DNA from: Enterococcus_G camelliae
GTDB lineage: Bacteria; Bacillota; Bacilli; Lactobacillales; Enterococcaceae
Length of the DNA stretch: 39,020 bases
Direction of reading: 5' to 3'
Assembly: GCF_042685105.1 (NCBI RefSeq)
Contig: NZ_JBHUMO010000059.1
Span: 1 to 39,020 of the forward strand
Positions 25,315 through 34,559 of the stretch are shown in pieces; positions within the stretch are counted from its first letter, which is position 1, and each line of letters begins with the position of its first letter. A model generated the notes under the pieces. That model worked only from the letters and a program-made list of their open reading frames with translations, was not told the origin of the DNA and did not search any database. The position numbers were made by a program, and so were the translations under genes.

Positions 25315-25872
25315 ATGGAACAGATACATGAAAAACTATTAGCTTGGGCAGATGAATTACAGTCTTTTCATTTGCCTAAATGGGAAGAATTACCTGATTT
25401 AGAATTGTATATGGATCAAGTTTTAACCGTAATCGACAAATACCTTTCACCGGTAATTCAATCAGAAAAGCATCCATTGCTAACTGCAGCAATGGTCAAT
25501 AACTATGTCAAATTGCACATTATTCCCGCACCAATTAAAAAAAAGTACAACCGTAAACACTTGGCCTTTTTATTGGCCATTACTTCGCTCAAGCAAGTGC
25601 TAACAATCAATGAAATTCGAACAGGGATCCTTTTTCAAGGGAAGCAGGTCGGCATTCGCAAGGCCTATGATCTGTTTTGTTGCGAGCAAGAAGAAGCCAT
25701 TCATTTTATCAAACAGCAAATTGATGGGCCTATCCGTTTGGAAAAACAAGCAACCCCTTTGGAATTAATTGCAGTAAAAGCAGCCACTCGCTCCTTTGCA
25801 GAGAAACTGCTCGCCGAAAAAATGATTGAACTGGAACAACAGTATTTAGAGAAGGTGGAAAAAAGTGAATAA
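25315..25872 (+). CDS. DUF1836 protein, probable MerR-like transcription regulator
   Basis: A 185-aa protein of the DUF1836 family, predicted to have a winged helix like MerR. Family signature LTAAMVNNYVKLHIIPAPIKKKYNRKH (about 57-83) is the putative DNA-binding part: residues AAMVNNYVK and the following basic stretch. The rest is helical. AGAGG lies 10 nt before ATG. It overlaps the degV gene by 8 nt and has a large palindrome over its own promoter, consistent with autoregulation. Confidence 0.85.
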   Translation: MEQIHEKLLAWADELQSFHLPKWEELPDLELYMDQVLTVIDKYLSPVIQSEKHPLLTAAMVNNYVKLHIIPAPIKKKYNRKHLAFLLAITSLKQVLTINEIRTGILFQGKQVGIRKAYDLFCCEQEEAIHFIKQQIDGPIRLEKQATPLELIAVKAATRSFAEKLLAEKMIELEQQYLEKVEKSE

Positions 25873-26719
25873 AGAAAAAATAGCTGTCTTAGTTGACTCA
25901 GGTACGGATTTGCCTACTGCATATAGTCAATTACCCAATGTATATACGATACCCTTACAAGTTATCTACAAAAATCAAGTATACCGTGACAAAATAGATA
26001 TTACCCCAGAAGAAGTCTACAAACGATTACCAGAAGAAATTCCTTCTACTTCGCTGCCAGCGGGATCAGAAATTGCTAAAGTACTGACCAAAATTATGAC
26101 AGATGGTTATGAAAAAATCATCGCCGTCGCTATTTCAAGCGGATTAAGTGGAACGTATAACGTTTTACGATTGCTCGCCGAAGATACAGAACTGGAGATG
26201 TTTGTCTTAGATACCAAAAACATTGGCATCGCCGCTGGACTACAAGCCATCCATGCGATTGAGCTGATTGATGAAGGCAAGTCTTGGCATGAAATCAGCC
26301 AGCAATTAGAAAAAGACGTCCCTAAAACAAAGATATATTTCAATGTAGCTACGTTGGAATATTTACAAAAAGGGGGCCGGATTGGCTTGGTTTCCTCCTT
26401 GATTGGCACAGCTTTGCGTCTGTTTCCAACTATCTCCTGTAATGAAAACGGGATTTATTATACCGTTGCTAAAACACGTGGAAGAAAAAAAAGCCTCGAA
26501 CACTTACTTACGCTTCTAAAAAAAGATATTGGCACACATGTCAGATACCGCATCGCGATTGCCCACGGGGATGCGTTAGAAGAAGCGCTGTGGCTCAAAG
26601 GACTAATCGAACACACTTTTCCGACAGTTGAAAAGATTTTCTTTGATACAATCTCACCTGCCTTAGTTGTCCATACAGGTCCAGGATTGATTGGACTGGG
26701 CGTGCAAGTACTCGATTAA
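25865..26719 (+). CDS. DegV family fatty-acid-binding protein
   Basis: A 284-aa protein of the DegV family, which binds long-chain fatty acids and, in FakB proteins, presents them to the kinase FakA. Features: N-terminal VLVDSGTDLP, the STSLPAGSE loop (about 58-66), SSGLSGTYN (about 92-100), LEYLQKGGRIG (about 164-174), and the C-terminal HTGPGLIGLG. The start is GTG with AAGGTGG upstream inside the preceding gene, so it is translationally coupled to the DUF1836 regulator. Confidence 0.93.
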   Translation: MNKEKIAVLVDSGTDLPTAYSQLPNVYTIPLQVIYKNQVYRDKIDITPEEVYKRLPEEIPSTSLPAGSEIAKVLTKIMTDGYEKIIAVAISSGLSGTYNVLRLLAEDTELEMFVLDTKNIGIAAGLQAIHAIELIDEGKSWHEISQQLEKDVPKTKIYFNVATLEYLQKGGRIGLVSSLIGTALRLFPTISCNENGIYYTVAKTRGRKKSLEHLLTLLKKDIGTHVRYRIAIAHGDALEEALWLKGLIEHTFPTVEKIFFDTISPALVVHTGPGLIGLGVQVLD

Positions 26720-26738
26720 TCGTCTATGAATTCTTAAT

Positions 26739-26797
26739 AAAAGAACATGTTTCAGATGGATCCGGAAAGATTAACCGGAAAATCGAAAACATGTTCT
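26739..26797. terminator. terminator between degV and the DUF1722 gene
   Basis: AAGAACATGTTT pairs with AAACATGTTCTT, with an inner TCCGG/CCGGA stem. Short T-rich stretches follow on both strands, so it may act in both directions. Confidence 0.65.
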
Positions 26798-26803
26798 TGT
26801 TGT

Positions 26804-27190
26804 TTATTCGTCAAACCATCGCATCTTTGCTAGATACGCATCTGGATAGGCTAACTGGAGTGATTTTAGAAAACGTGGCATCTCCTGGATGATTCGGTTT
26901 TCATCCTCTACTAATTGTTGAAACATTTGCTTTTCTTCGGGCGTTGCACGCTTTTTAAAGTATCCCCAGATATGTTCCGCAACAACACGGGTTGTCTTTG
27001 AGGTAGGGGACACTTCTTCTAAAGAGGCCAAAATCGTTGCATAGTGCACTTGCTTTTCATCAGACCACTGATTATTCTTGGCCAATTGTCGAATAGCATT
27101 GTATGCTTGTTGCGACCTTCCCATCACCCAATATTTATTTTGTGCCCAAGATTTTTGAAATTCTTGTAACCCTCGATTTTCATCATTCAT
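26804..27190 (-). CDS. DUF1722 (YbgA-type) protein
   Basis: A 128-aa protein matching the DUF1722 domain: FQKSWAQNKYWVMGRSQQAY near the N-terminus and HIWGYFKKRATPEEKQMF (about 73-90). In E. coli YbgA this domain follows DUF523; here it stands alone. Function unknown in general. Its start codon overlaps the stop of a preceding short frame (ATGA), which suggests coupling. Confidence 0.8.
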   Translation of the reverse strand: MNDENRGLQEFQKSWAQNKYWVMGRSQQAYNAIRQLAKNNQWSDEKQVHYATILASLEEVSPTSKTTRVVAEHIWGYFKKRATPEEKQMFQQLVEDENRIIQEMPRFLKSLQLAYPDAYLAKMRWFDE

Positions 27191-27375
27191 ATTCTTTCAC
27201 TTCCACTTTGTTCGCACGCCTGATGGTCCAGCCAATCAATCCCAATCACCCCACCGATGACACTTGAAATTTGGCGAAAAGTGGCTAAACTACTTGTGAT
27301 TGCACGATTGCCTATAATCTGTTCTTGCGCTTGAAATAATTGTTGCAATGAAAAACCTTGAATATGACCGGCCAA
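27187..27375 (-). CDS. small hypothetical ORF coupled to the DUF1722 gene
   Basis: 62 codons from TTG at 27375, the only normal start codon in a frame that stays open back to the stop at 27454. Upstream of TTG the frame reads ICPHVGVLAGH, so the true protein may be longer or a 5' end may be lost. No clear ribosome site. The overlap of its TGA with the ATG of the DUF1722 gene argues that translation passes through it. It does not resemble DUF523, the usual partner of DUF1722. Not recognised; could be the remnant of a larger gene. Confidence 0.4.
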   Translation of the reverse strand: MAGHIQGFSLQQLFQAQEQIIGNRAITSSLATFRQISSVIGGVIGIDWLDHQACEQSGSERI

Positions 27376-27443
27376 AACCCCAACATGAGGACAAATTGAT
27401 GCGTGATGGCTCCTTTGTTTTGAGTCACTTTTTTTACAACTAA

Positions 27444-28547
27444 TTATTGTTCTTTATGAAGCGTCGTTGTTGCCAAGTATTGGCGATTTAACCAAAGATT
27501 CAACAAGAACAGACCATAGCTGAAAAATAGAAATCCCTCAAAAATGCGTTTCTCAAAAAAGACCGTACAAAATCCCAAGAAAAGAATGCCAAATAGAGCC
27601 CCCTCAAAATAATTGCCCAAGCGTCTCACCAAAAATGAGAAACTAACGGTTGCACCCAACATGCCTACAGCATAGGGTCCATATAATAGCCAAGCAGTGG
27701 ACGCTTGACCATAACATTGACTAACATAGATTGCTCCAAAAAGAATCAAATAATTTCCCAAAACACCATTGAAAAAACAAAGGACATTTATGCTTTTAGC
27801 CACTTTCCATTTCGTTCGCTGATTTTTTGTCTGAATAAAAAACAAGAAAAATAAGATACAGAAACCGAAAAGAGCCAATTCAATTTCTCGTTCAGAGTTG
27901 ACCAATCGTCCAATCCGAAGAAGAAAAATCAACGCCCCCATTCCCAAAAACAACAAACTTTCCTTCTTAGAAACAAGTGTGTTCCATTCTTTAACGGATA
28001 GTCGTTGCACTTTCTCCCGCTGAATTGCTTCACGAATATACTGAAACCCAATAAGATAGAATAGGAAATAAAGAGCAAAAGACAACGTAAATCGCCAAGC
28101 ACCGGCGATTGATAGACCGCCTAAAAGAAGCACAATCCCGATACTAAGCAAACTATAGTGAATTGTGACTTCTTTGTTAGGTTGATAGTGATTCACTGTC
28201 AGGTTGGCGATTGCTAGCCAGGATGAACTTAACCCAATCAATATTCCTGCAACAACATAGTATCCAAAGAAAAAGGTCCCCAACATTGCAAAAAATGTAC
28301 CCATCAGACCAGATAGAAGCGCTAGCCGCCCGATGTCAACACTTGAAACAACTGATTTGGCTTCGTTGATAAAGAAAATCCCCACAAGCTGTACAGTATA
28401 AAAACAACCGAAAGGCAAAACTGAAAGCAACAAGTGACCATCACTCAAGCCTAAAAACAATATAAATGGCACAATATTTAAGGTATTCGCTAATAAAAAT
28501 ACATTCGTTTTCCCATATTTGTAACAGAAAGAGTTGATTGTCTGCAT
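27444..28547 (-). CDS. MFS-like multi-spanning membrane protein
   Basis: A 367-aa protein with about ten to twelve hydrophobic segments, a central cytoplasmic stretch (REAIQREKVQRLSVKEW, about 170-190) and a basic C-terminus, a layout like a major facilitator permease. Start at ATG 28547, giving MQTINSFCYKYGKTN, because GGAGGGAAAC precedes it; the frame is open to 28664 without a ribosome site. No diagnostic MFS motif is obvious, so substrate and even superfamily are uncertain. The 3' end lies close to the preceding small ORF. Confidence 0.65.
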   Translation of the reverse strand: MQTINSFCYKYGKTNVFLLANTLNIVPFILFLGLSDGHLLLSVLPFGCFYTVQLVGIFFINEAKSVVSSVDIGRLALLSGLMGTFFAMLGTFFFGYYVVAGILIGLSSSWLAIANLTVNHYQPNKEVTIHYSLLSIGIVLLLGGLSIAGAWRFTLSFALYFLFYLIGFQYIREAIQREKVQRLSVKEWNTLVSKKESLLFLGMGALIFLLRIGRLVNSEREIELALFGFCILFFLFFIQTKNQRTKWKVAKSINVLCFFNGVLGNYLILFGAIYVSQCYGQASTAWLLYGPYAVGMLGATVSFSFLVRRLGNYFEGALFGILFLGFCTVFFEKRIFEGFLFFSYGLFLLNLWLNRQYLATTTLHKEQ

Positions 28548-28711
28548 GTTTCCCTCCAAATAATTATTTTTTTCAAACTTATTTCCGTTTATCACTTTCC
28601 TCATTTTTTCATATCCAAGAAAAACAGGCAAGAATTTAATGATCTTTTTCCAACCATTCACCAACTACTTTCCCCTTTTATTCGTGGCTACTCTTTTTTC
28701 CTTTTTACAAC

Positions 28712-28751
28712 AAAAAAGTTGAAAACACTGTAAACACAGTCTTTCCAACTT
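28712..28751 (-). terminator. terminator of the immunity-type gene
   Basis: AAGTTG..CACTGT (28716-28730) pairs with ACACAGT..CAACTT (28734-28751). Six T follow on the minus strand (28712-28717). It lies just past the stop of the gene at 28772. Confidence 0.75.
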
Positions 28752-28771
28752 CATTTTTTATTATTCACAAA

Positions 28772-29137
28772 TCAATGACGTGGGACGGATTCACCAAAGC
28801 GATAAAATTGTGATTTATCCGAAAAATTGGCCATATATTGACTATTCCAACCTGCTCGTTGGCCAATGACACCCAATGCCATCATTGCTTTTTCCTCCTC
28901 CTCTGGAAAATGTAGCCGACCTTTGATTGCCATACTACGAATGTAATTCACCATGTGGTTGATTAATACCTCAGGATCTTTCGCTTTATCTAACGTTGCG
29001 TGGACTTGATGCAAAACATCGATAATATCTAGTAACTCCGGCGATGGTTGCTTTCTTTCTTGTAATTGCGTTACTAATTTTATAATCTCTTGTTTCGCTT
29101 GCTCACAAAGCAATTGCTTTTCCACATTTTTCTTCAT
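28772..29137 (-). CDS. class IIa bacteriocin immunity-type protein (EntA_Immun family)
   Basis: A 121-aa soluble, helical protein. The C-terminal GVIGQRAGWNSQYMANFSDKSQFYRF matches the enterocin A/sakacin immunity family, in which the DKSQF motif lies in the C-terminal part that gives specificity; the middle has LINHMVNYIRSMAIKGRLHF. These proteins protect cells by binding the complex between bacteriocin and the mannose PTS. No bacteriocin precursor with a double-glycine leader or YGNGV motif is visible within several kb, so it is an orphan immunity gene. It has its own terminator. Confidence 0.8.
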   Translation of the reverse strand: MKKNVEKQLLCEQAKQEIIKLVTQLQERKQPSPELLDIIDVLHQVHATLDKAKDPEVLINHMVNYIRSMAIKGRLHFPEEEEKAMMALGVIGQRAGWNSQYMANFSDKSQFYRFGESVPRH

Positions 29138-29526
29138 TTTTGCACCTCTCTCACTCTCTCAACTAGATTATTCCTCTTCCTTAGTACTTTTGCAACTAAG
29201 TAAATTCCCAATAATCGAACCATGATGTAAAAAACTATCTGCATTCGTACTTAATGTAAAAAAATTGAAATCTTTTTTTCAAAATGCTTCTTAGCCAATT
29301 ATTCAATTCTTGCTCTACTAATCAAAAAAAAGCAACCTATTCTCAAAAGAATAAAGTTGCAATTTATCTAGTAAAAAATCCGTTGAAACCCATCGATCGT
29401 ATGGTTAACGTCCAAATAGTCTACGTAATTGGACGTTAACTCTTTTCATTGACGAGATGTGATTTTAGTGAAAAATTGTGCAGAGTCTCCCCTATTTGAT
29501 ACACACTAAAATTAAAAATTCTATTT
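29138..29526. other. intergenic region with two hairpins, no gene
   Basis: No ORF with a ribosome site. It holds the ABC operon terminator (29323-29361) and a perfect 12-bp inverted repeat, GTTAACGTCCAA at 29404-29415 and TTGGACGTTAAC at 29429-29440, without a good T-run. The latter may be a protein site or an RNA stem in the 3' end of the ABC transcript. Confidence 0.6.
29323..29361 (-). terminator. terminator of the ABC exporter operon
   Basis: On the minus strand GCAACTTTATTCT pairs with AGAATAGGTTGC around TTTG and is followed by eight T. It is 166 nt past the stop of the second ABC gene. Confidence 0.8.
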
Positions 29527-31380
29527 TTAACCGGCTAATTCTTCAAATTGTGAATTGTAGAGAGCTGCATAATAGCCGTTTTGAGCCAATAATTCTTCGT
29601 GTGTGCCTTGTTCTTTGATATCCCCATCTTGCATGTATAGAATCTTATCCGCATCTTTGATAGTAGATAACCGATGTGCAATAACGAAAGAAGTACGACC
29701 AGCCATTAAATTATTCATTGCTTGTTGAATCAAAACTTCTGTTCTGGTATCAACAGAAGAAGTCGCTTCATCGAGAATTAGAATTGGTTTATCTGCCAAG
29801 ATTGCTCGTGCAATTGTTAATAATTGTTTTTGACCTTGCGAGATATTGGACGATTCTTCATTTAAAACCATATTGTATCCACCAGGCAATGTTTCAATAA
29901 AGTGATGCACATGAGCTGCCTTTGCAGCTGCGTAAACTTGCTCATCTGTTGCTTCAAGATTCCCATAGCGCAGGTTTTCCATGATGGTTCCTTTAAACAG
30001 CCAAGTATCTTGTAACACCATCCCAATATTGGATCGTAAATCCGCCCGATTGAAATCTTTGATATTGTGCCCATCAATTTTAATTGCACCGGAATTCACG
30101 TCATAAAAACGCATTAATAGTTTGACCATTGTTGTCTTACCGGCCCCTGTTGGACCAACAATTGCGATTGTTTCACCAGGATTGATATGACTCGAAAAAT
30201 CATTGATAATAATTTTATCTGGCGTATAGCCAAAGTGAACATTTTCAAAGTCCACTTCACCGCGAACGCGGCCGATTTTCACCGGATTTTCCACCGTTTG
30301 TGCTTCTTCTTTTTCATTCAAAAATTCAAAAACACGTTCCGCCGCTGCGGCCATTGATTGCAACATATTAGATACTTGTGCCATTTGAGCAATTGGTTGT
30401 GTCAAGTTCCGCACATATTGAATAAACGCTTGGATATCACCAACAGTAATATTGCCATTATAGGCAAAAATTCCTCCGACAATCGCTACTGCCACATAAC
30501 CCAAGTTCCCAACAAAATTCATGATTGGTTGCATCAATCCAGATAAGAATTGTGATTTCCATGCAGATTTAAAAAGAATTTCATTTTGTTTGGTAAATTC
30601 TTTCAAAGCATTTTCTTCATCATTAAAGAGGTGTACGATATTGTATCCACCCACTGTTTCTTCTACCTGTCCATTGATTTTTCCTAAGTATTTTTGTTGT
30701 GTTTTAAAATGTTTTTGCGAGAATTTCACAACAAACAAAATTAATACTAAAGAGATGGGAACAATTAAAATAGCAACTCCTGTCATTTGTACAGAAATTG
30801 AAAGCATCATGACGATGACTCCAATAACGGTGAACGTAGAAGTTATTAATTGTGTAATTGATTGGTTGAGTGACTGACCTAATGTGTCCACGTCATTTGT
30901 AATACGCGAAAGCACCTCACCTGTTGTTCGACTTTCAAAATAATTCATCGGCATGCGATTAATTTTTTCAGAAATCTCTTTTCTCATTCGATAGGTAATT
31001 TTTTGAGTAATACCTGACATCACCCATCCTTGAATAATTCCAAAAATGGATGCTACTGCATACAAACCTAACATGAATAAAAGAATTGAACCAATTTTAT
31101 CAAAATTAATGCCACCAGTTCCTTGATACTTTTTGATTAATCCATTAAATAATTCGGTGATGGCTTTTGATAAAATTTTTGGACCCCAAATATTAAAGAT
31201 TGTGGATGCGCCAGCAAATATCATGACCATAAAAATAGCCAATTTATACGCACCCATGTAGGACAATAGTTTTTTCATTGTTCCCTTAAAATCTTTTGCT
31301 TTTTCAACTGGGCCCATTCCGCCTCTAGGACCCATGCCTCGACCACCTCTAGGACGGCGTGGTTGTTTTTCTTCTGCCAT
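29527..31380 (-). CDS. heterodimeric ABC exporter subunit with consensus Walker B
   Basis: A 617-aa half-transporter: a Gly/Arg/Pro-rich N-terminus, six membrane segments (about 45-330), and an ATPase domain with Walker A GPTGAGKT, Walker B ILILDEATSSVD (catalytic Glu present) and signature ISQGQ in place of LSGGQ. The altered signature belongs to the inactive composite site of heterodimeric exporters such as LmrCD and TM287/288. The partner is the gene just upstream, 12 nt away. Likely role: multidrug or peptide/lipid export, controlled by the TetR gene that begins the group. The pair is EfrAB/YfiBC-like, but the substrate cannot be read from sequence. Confidence 0.9.
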   Translation of the reverse strand: MAEEKQPRRPRGGRGMGPRGGMGPVEKAKDFKGTMKKLLSYMGAYKLAIFMVMIFAGASTIFNIWGPKILSKAITELFNGLIKKYQGTGGINFDKIGSILLFMLGLYAVASIFGIIQGWVMSGITQKITYRMRKEISEKINRMPMNYFESRTTGEVLSRITNDVDTLGQSLNQSITQLITSTFTVIGVIVMMLSISVQMTGVAILIVPISLVLILFVVKFSQKHFKTQQKYLGKINGQVEETVGGYNIVHLFNDEENALKEFTKQNEILFKSAWKSQFLSGLMQPIMNFVGNLGYVAVAIVGGIFAYNGNITVGDIQAFIQYVRNLTQPIAQMAQVSNMLQSMAAAAERVFEFLNEKEEAQTVENPVKIGRVRGEVDFENVHFGYTPDKIIINDFSSHINPGETIAIVGPTGAGKTTMVKLLMRFYDVNSGAIKIDGHNIKDFNRADLRSNIGMVLQDTWLFKGTIMENLRYGNLEATDEQVYAAAKAAHVHHFIETLPGGYNMVLNEESSNISQGQKQLLTIARAILADKPILILDEATSSVDTRTEVLIQQAMNNLMAGRTSFVIAHRLSTIKDADKILYMQDGDIKEQGTHEELLAQNGYYAALYNSQFEELAG

Positions 31381-31392
31381 TTTCTTCGCCTC

Positions 31393-33783
31393 CTATTCTG
31401 CTTCCAAGCCTAATTCTGCATTGCTTAATTGTGATGAAGCAATTTCTTGGTACACTGCTGATGTTGCCATTAACTCCTCATGTGTTCCTTGAGCGACTAT
31501 TCGACCTTCATTTAAGACGATAATCTTGTCAGCATGCAAAATAGTCGAGATTTTTTGGGCAACAATCAATTGTGTAATGCCTTCCACATGTTTGGCTAAT
31601 GCACCACGTAGAGCGACATCCGTTTTGCTATCCAAGGCAGAAAGAGAATCGTCTAGGATCAAAATTTTGGGCTCCTTAGCAAGTGCACGTGCAATGGCCA
31701 AACGTTGTTTTTGTCCTCCAGATACATTGGTACCACCTTGTGAAATTTCCCGTTGATATCCAGCTTCATTGGATTGAATAAATTCTTCTGCTTGAGCGAT
31801 CATTGCAGCTTTTTTCATTTGTTCATCCGATATTCCTTCAGTATTTCCAAATTTAATATTTGATTCAATATCACCTGAGAATAACACACCTTTTTGAGGA
31901 ACAAATCCAATCAATTCATGCAACTTATGCAAGCTCATTTTACGAATATCTACGCCATCAATCGTTATGCTGCCTTCTGTTACATCAAACATACGAGGTA
32001 CTAGGTTAACAATGGTTGATTTTCCAGAACCAGTCGAACCGATAATGGCCGTCGTTTGACCAGGATTGGCCGTAAAATTAATATGGTGGAGAACATCTTC
32101 TTTTGCTTCTGGATAGCGGAATGACACCTTTTCAAATTTCACAACACCTTGAAAGTCTTGTTGATCTTGAGGTTGTTCAGGATCATTAATAGTAGGCTTC
32201 GTTGCCAATACTTCATCCACACGTCCTGCAGAAACATTTGCACGCGGCAAAATAATGGAAACCATCGATAACATCATAAAAGCCATGACAATCAACATGG
32301 TATACGTAATGAAGGCCATCATATCACCAACTTGTAATTTTCCGGCTTCCATATTGTGGCCACCAACCCAAACAATCAAGACCGAAACACCATTCATCAA
32401 GAGCATCATCACAGGGAACATGATGGACATCGCACGATTGACAAACATTTGGGTTTTCATTAAATCTTTGTTGGCACCATCAAATCGCTTTTCTTCATAT
32501 CTTTCACGTGAAAATGCTCGGATGACAGGCAACCCAGTTAAAATTTCCCGGGAAACCAAGTTCACTCGGTCGACCAATGTTTGCAAACTTTTGAATTTTG
32601 GCATCGTTGTTCCTAATAACGTCAAAACCAATAGTAATACGGCTCCCACAGCTACACCAATAATCCAACCCATTCCAGTGCCTGTTTTGTATACGTGATA
32701 AATCCCGCCAAGTCCCAATATAGGTGCGTACAAAACTAAACGGATAATCATGACTAATCCTAATTGAATTTGTTGAATATCGTTTGTGCTACGCGTGATT
32801 AAAGACGCTGGTGAAAATTGATCCATTTCAGCATTCGAAAATTGTAATATTTTCCGAAACTGGCGTTCGCGCAAGTGTTTTCCTACTGCTGACGAAACAA
32901 GGGCGGCAATTAGACCAACTAAAATTGAGGCAATTGCAGAGATAAAGGTCAATACGACCATTTCTGTTCCTTTTTTTATCATATAGTCTGTTTGAATCGT
33001 CTTCGTATTAACATTTAGCGCTTTGTACTCTGCTAAAGTCACTTGGATGCCGACTGTCTTAAGGGAATCCTCACCCAAGTCACCTAACTCTTCTTTCGTT
33101 GACTTTCTTGCTGCCAATACTTTTTCTGGCATTGCATCGTTTGTCTTTTTGATCTCATCGGCTAGTGTCTGAGCTTGCAAACCAATCGTTTGGGCTTGTT
33201 CCCCAAGTTCCTTTGCCTTGGCAGCTTCACTTTGGGCAGTGGCTAAATCCCCTTTTGCTGCCGCTGCTTGGGCTTGTTCTCCAGCAACTTTTGCTTGGGC
33301 ACCTAACGTTTGAGCCTGTGTACCCAAACTTTTTGCTTCTTGCCCTTTTTTGCCCAAAGCTTGGTAATCCTCTAAAATAGTTTTGGCGGAATTTTCTTTT
33401 TTCATATTTTTTGTCTGAGAAGAAGCCAGCATAAACATAGGAAGTTCAAAGATTTTTGATAATTTTTCTTTGCTCATTCCTTTTTGCAAGTTTAACTGAT
33501 AGACCGTCACTTTTTCACCTTTGATGGTCTCAGTTGTTTTTTTATAATTTTCTTTAATCGTTTGTTTCTCAGCATCGGTCATAAATAGTTCGATTGCTGA
33601 GAGTGTGGATTCACGGATTTTATCTGGAGCAACTTCTTCCAGACCTCCTTGTTGGATACCAACATCCACAATGTCAGAGGTAATACTAGGCAATGATAAA
33701 TCACTATTTGCCTGAACCACTAACAAAAGTAAAGCAGCCAAAATGGCATACCAATATTTCCCTAGATACTTAAATAATTTCAC
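31393..33783 (-). CDS. heterodimeric ABC exporter subunit with degenerate Walker B and large extracytoplasmic insert
   Basis: A 796-aa half-transporter, about 200 residues longer than usual. After the first membrane segment (about 13-30) comes a long extracytoplasmic region up to about 270, with an Ala/Gln-rich coiled coil (about 140-215, LGTQAQTLGAQAKVAGEQA). The remaining membrane segments and an ATPase domain follow: Walker A GSTGSGKST, canonical signature VSGGQ, but Walker B ILILDDSLSALD with Asp in place of the catalytic Glu. This makes one ATP site non-hydrolytic, the partner of the ISQGQ subunit. It follows the TetR gene by 14 nt. Confidence 0.9.
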   Translation of the reverse strand: MKLFKYLGKYWYAILAALLLLVVQANSDLSLPSITSDIVDVGIQQGGLEEVAPDKIRESTLSAIELFMTDAEKQTIKENYKKTTETIKGEKVTVYQLNLQKGMSKEKLSKIFELPMFMLASSQTKNMKKENSAKTILEDYQALGKKGQEAKSLGTQAQTLGAQAKVAGEQAQAAAAKGDLATAQSEAAKAKELGEQAQTIGLQAQTLADEIKKTNDAMPEKVLAARKSTKEELGDLGEDSLKTVGIQVTLAEYKALNVNTKTIQTDYMIKKGTEMVVLTFISAIASILVGLIAALVSSAVGKHLRERQFRKILQFSNAEMDQFSPASLITRSTNDIQQIQLGLVMIIRLVLYAPILGLGGIYHVYKTGTGMGWIIGVAVGAVLLLVLTLLGTTMPKFKSLQTLVDRVNLVSREILTGLPVIRAFSRERYEEKRFDGANKDLMKTQMFVNRAMSIMFPVMMLLMNGVSVLIVWVGGHNMEAGKLQVGDMMAFITYTMLIVMAFMMLSMVSIILPRANVSAGRVDEVLATKPTINDPEQPQDQQDFQGVVKFEKVSFRYPEAKEDVLHHINFTANPGQTTAIIGSTGSGKSTIVNLVPRMFDVTEGSITIDGVDIRKMSLHKLHELIGFVPQKGVLFSGDIESNIKFGNTEGISDEQMKKAAMIAQAEEFIQSNEAGYQREISQGGTNVSGGQKQRLAIARALAKEPKILILDDSLSALDSKTDVALRGALAKHVEGITQLIVAQKISTILHADKIIVLNEGRIVAQGTHEELMATSAVYQEIASSQLSNAELGLEAE

Positions 33784-33797
33784 TTTTGCAACCTTCT

Positions 33798-34493
33798 TTA
33801 CTTATTATTTTCTTGTGTCACGGTTGACTCATGGGCCGATTGGCAAGCACCTGACTTTATCCAACTGATTTTCCGCTGTAAGTCTTTTATGCTTTGATTG
33901 ACATCATAATGCTCATCCTCTGCTAAATGACGATAGGCTTCAATAATTGTTGAAAAAACACTATGCATCAACATATGAAGCAACATCCTCAATTCATGAG
34001 TATCTTCAATTTTCAGATTGGATTGATCAATATATGCCCACATCTTTTGCTGATCCTTCATGTGTTGTTCTCTTTGAATACGCGCATCCAATTTTCGACT
34101 GGGACTCATTTCTGGTGAGACCTTATTGAAAGAATGATAATCCATATTCATAAATAGATTTCGATAGAAACTTGCATGTTTATCCTTCAATACATTCGTA
34201 ATCATTTTCTCAGAGAAACACTCAAATCCCGAAAACAAATCACCATCGTGTTGCTGAATAGTAGTTAGTAAATCTCGAAAACTGGATTTGCGTAAATTAT
34301 TAAAGTAGTAATAATACAAATCTTCCTTATCTTCGAAATACTGATAGAAACTGCCTCGCGGAATTTCAGCATCTTTTACGATATTCGAGATAGAAGCATC
34401 TTTTAAAGGATGTTTTGAAAATTCTTTTTCCGCAGCTTTCATAATGCGTTTCTTTTTTCCCTCCGTTAAATGGAAAAACGTTTCTTTTGGCAC
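33798..34493 (-). CDS. TetR-family regulator of the ABC exporter
   Basis: A 231-aa repressor with an N-terminal helix-turn-helix: KKRIMKAAEKEFSKHPLKDASISNIVKDAEIPRGSFYQYFEDKEDL (about 13-58), the standard TetR layout. The C-terminal ligand domain is not conserved. Start is GTG with GGGGTGAG upstream. It is the first gene of the transcript with both ABC subunits, and a long palindrome lies in its promoter region, so autoregulation of the whole operon is likely. Confidence 0.92.
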   Translation of the reverse strand: MPKETFFHLTEGKKKRIMKAAEKEFSKHPLKDASISNIVKDAEIPRGSFYQYFEDKEDLYYYYFNNLRKSSFRDLLTTIQQHDGDLFSGFECFSEKMITNVLKDKHASFYRNLFMNMDYHSFNKVSPEMSPSRKLDARIQREQHMKDQQKMWAYIDQSNLKIEDTHELRMLLHMLMHSVFSTIIEAYRHLAEDEHYDVNQSIKDLQRKISWIKSGACQSAHESTVTQENNK

Positions 34494-34525
34494 ATTCTCA
34501 CCCCTTTATTTACAACACAGCACAA

Positions 34526-34559
34526 AAATGACACAATGTCATATGACATTGTGTCATTT
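34526..34559. promoter_or_regulatory. 34-bp perfect palindrome, TetR operator
   Basis: The whole 34 bp is an exact palindrome centred on CATATG. It consists of two copies of the 13-bp unit TGACA-N3-TGTCA (34529-34541 and 34544-34556). This doubled site 33 bp upstream of the tetR start suits two TetR dimers. Confidence 0.75.
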
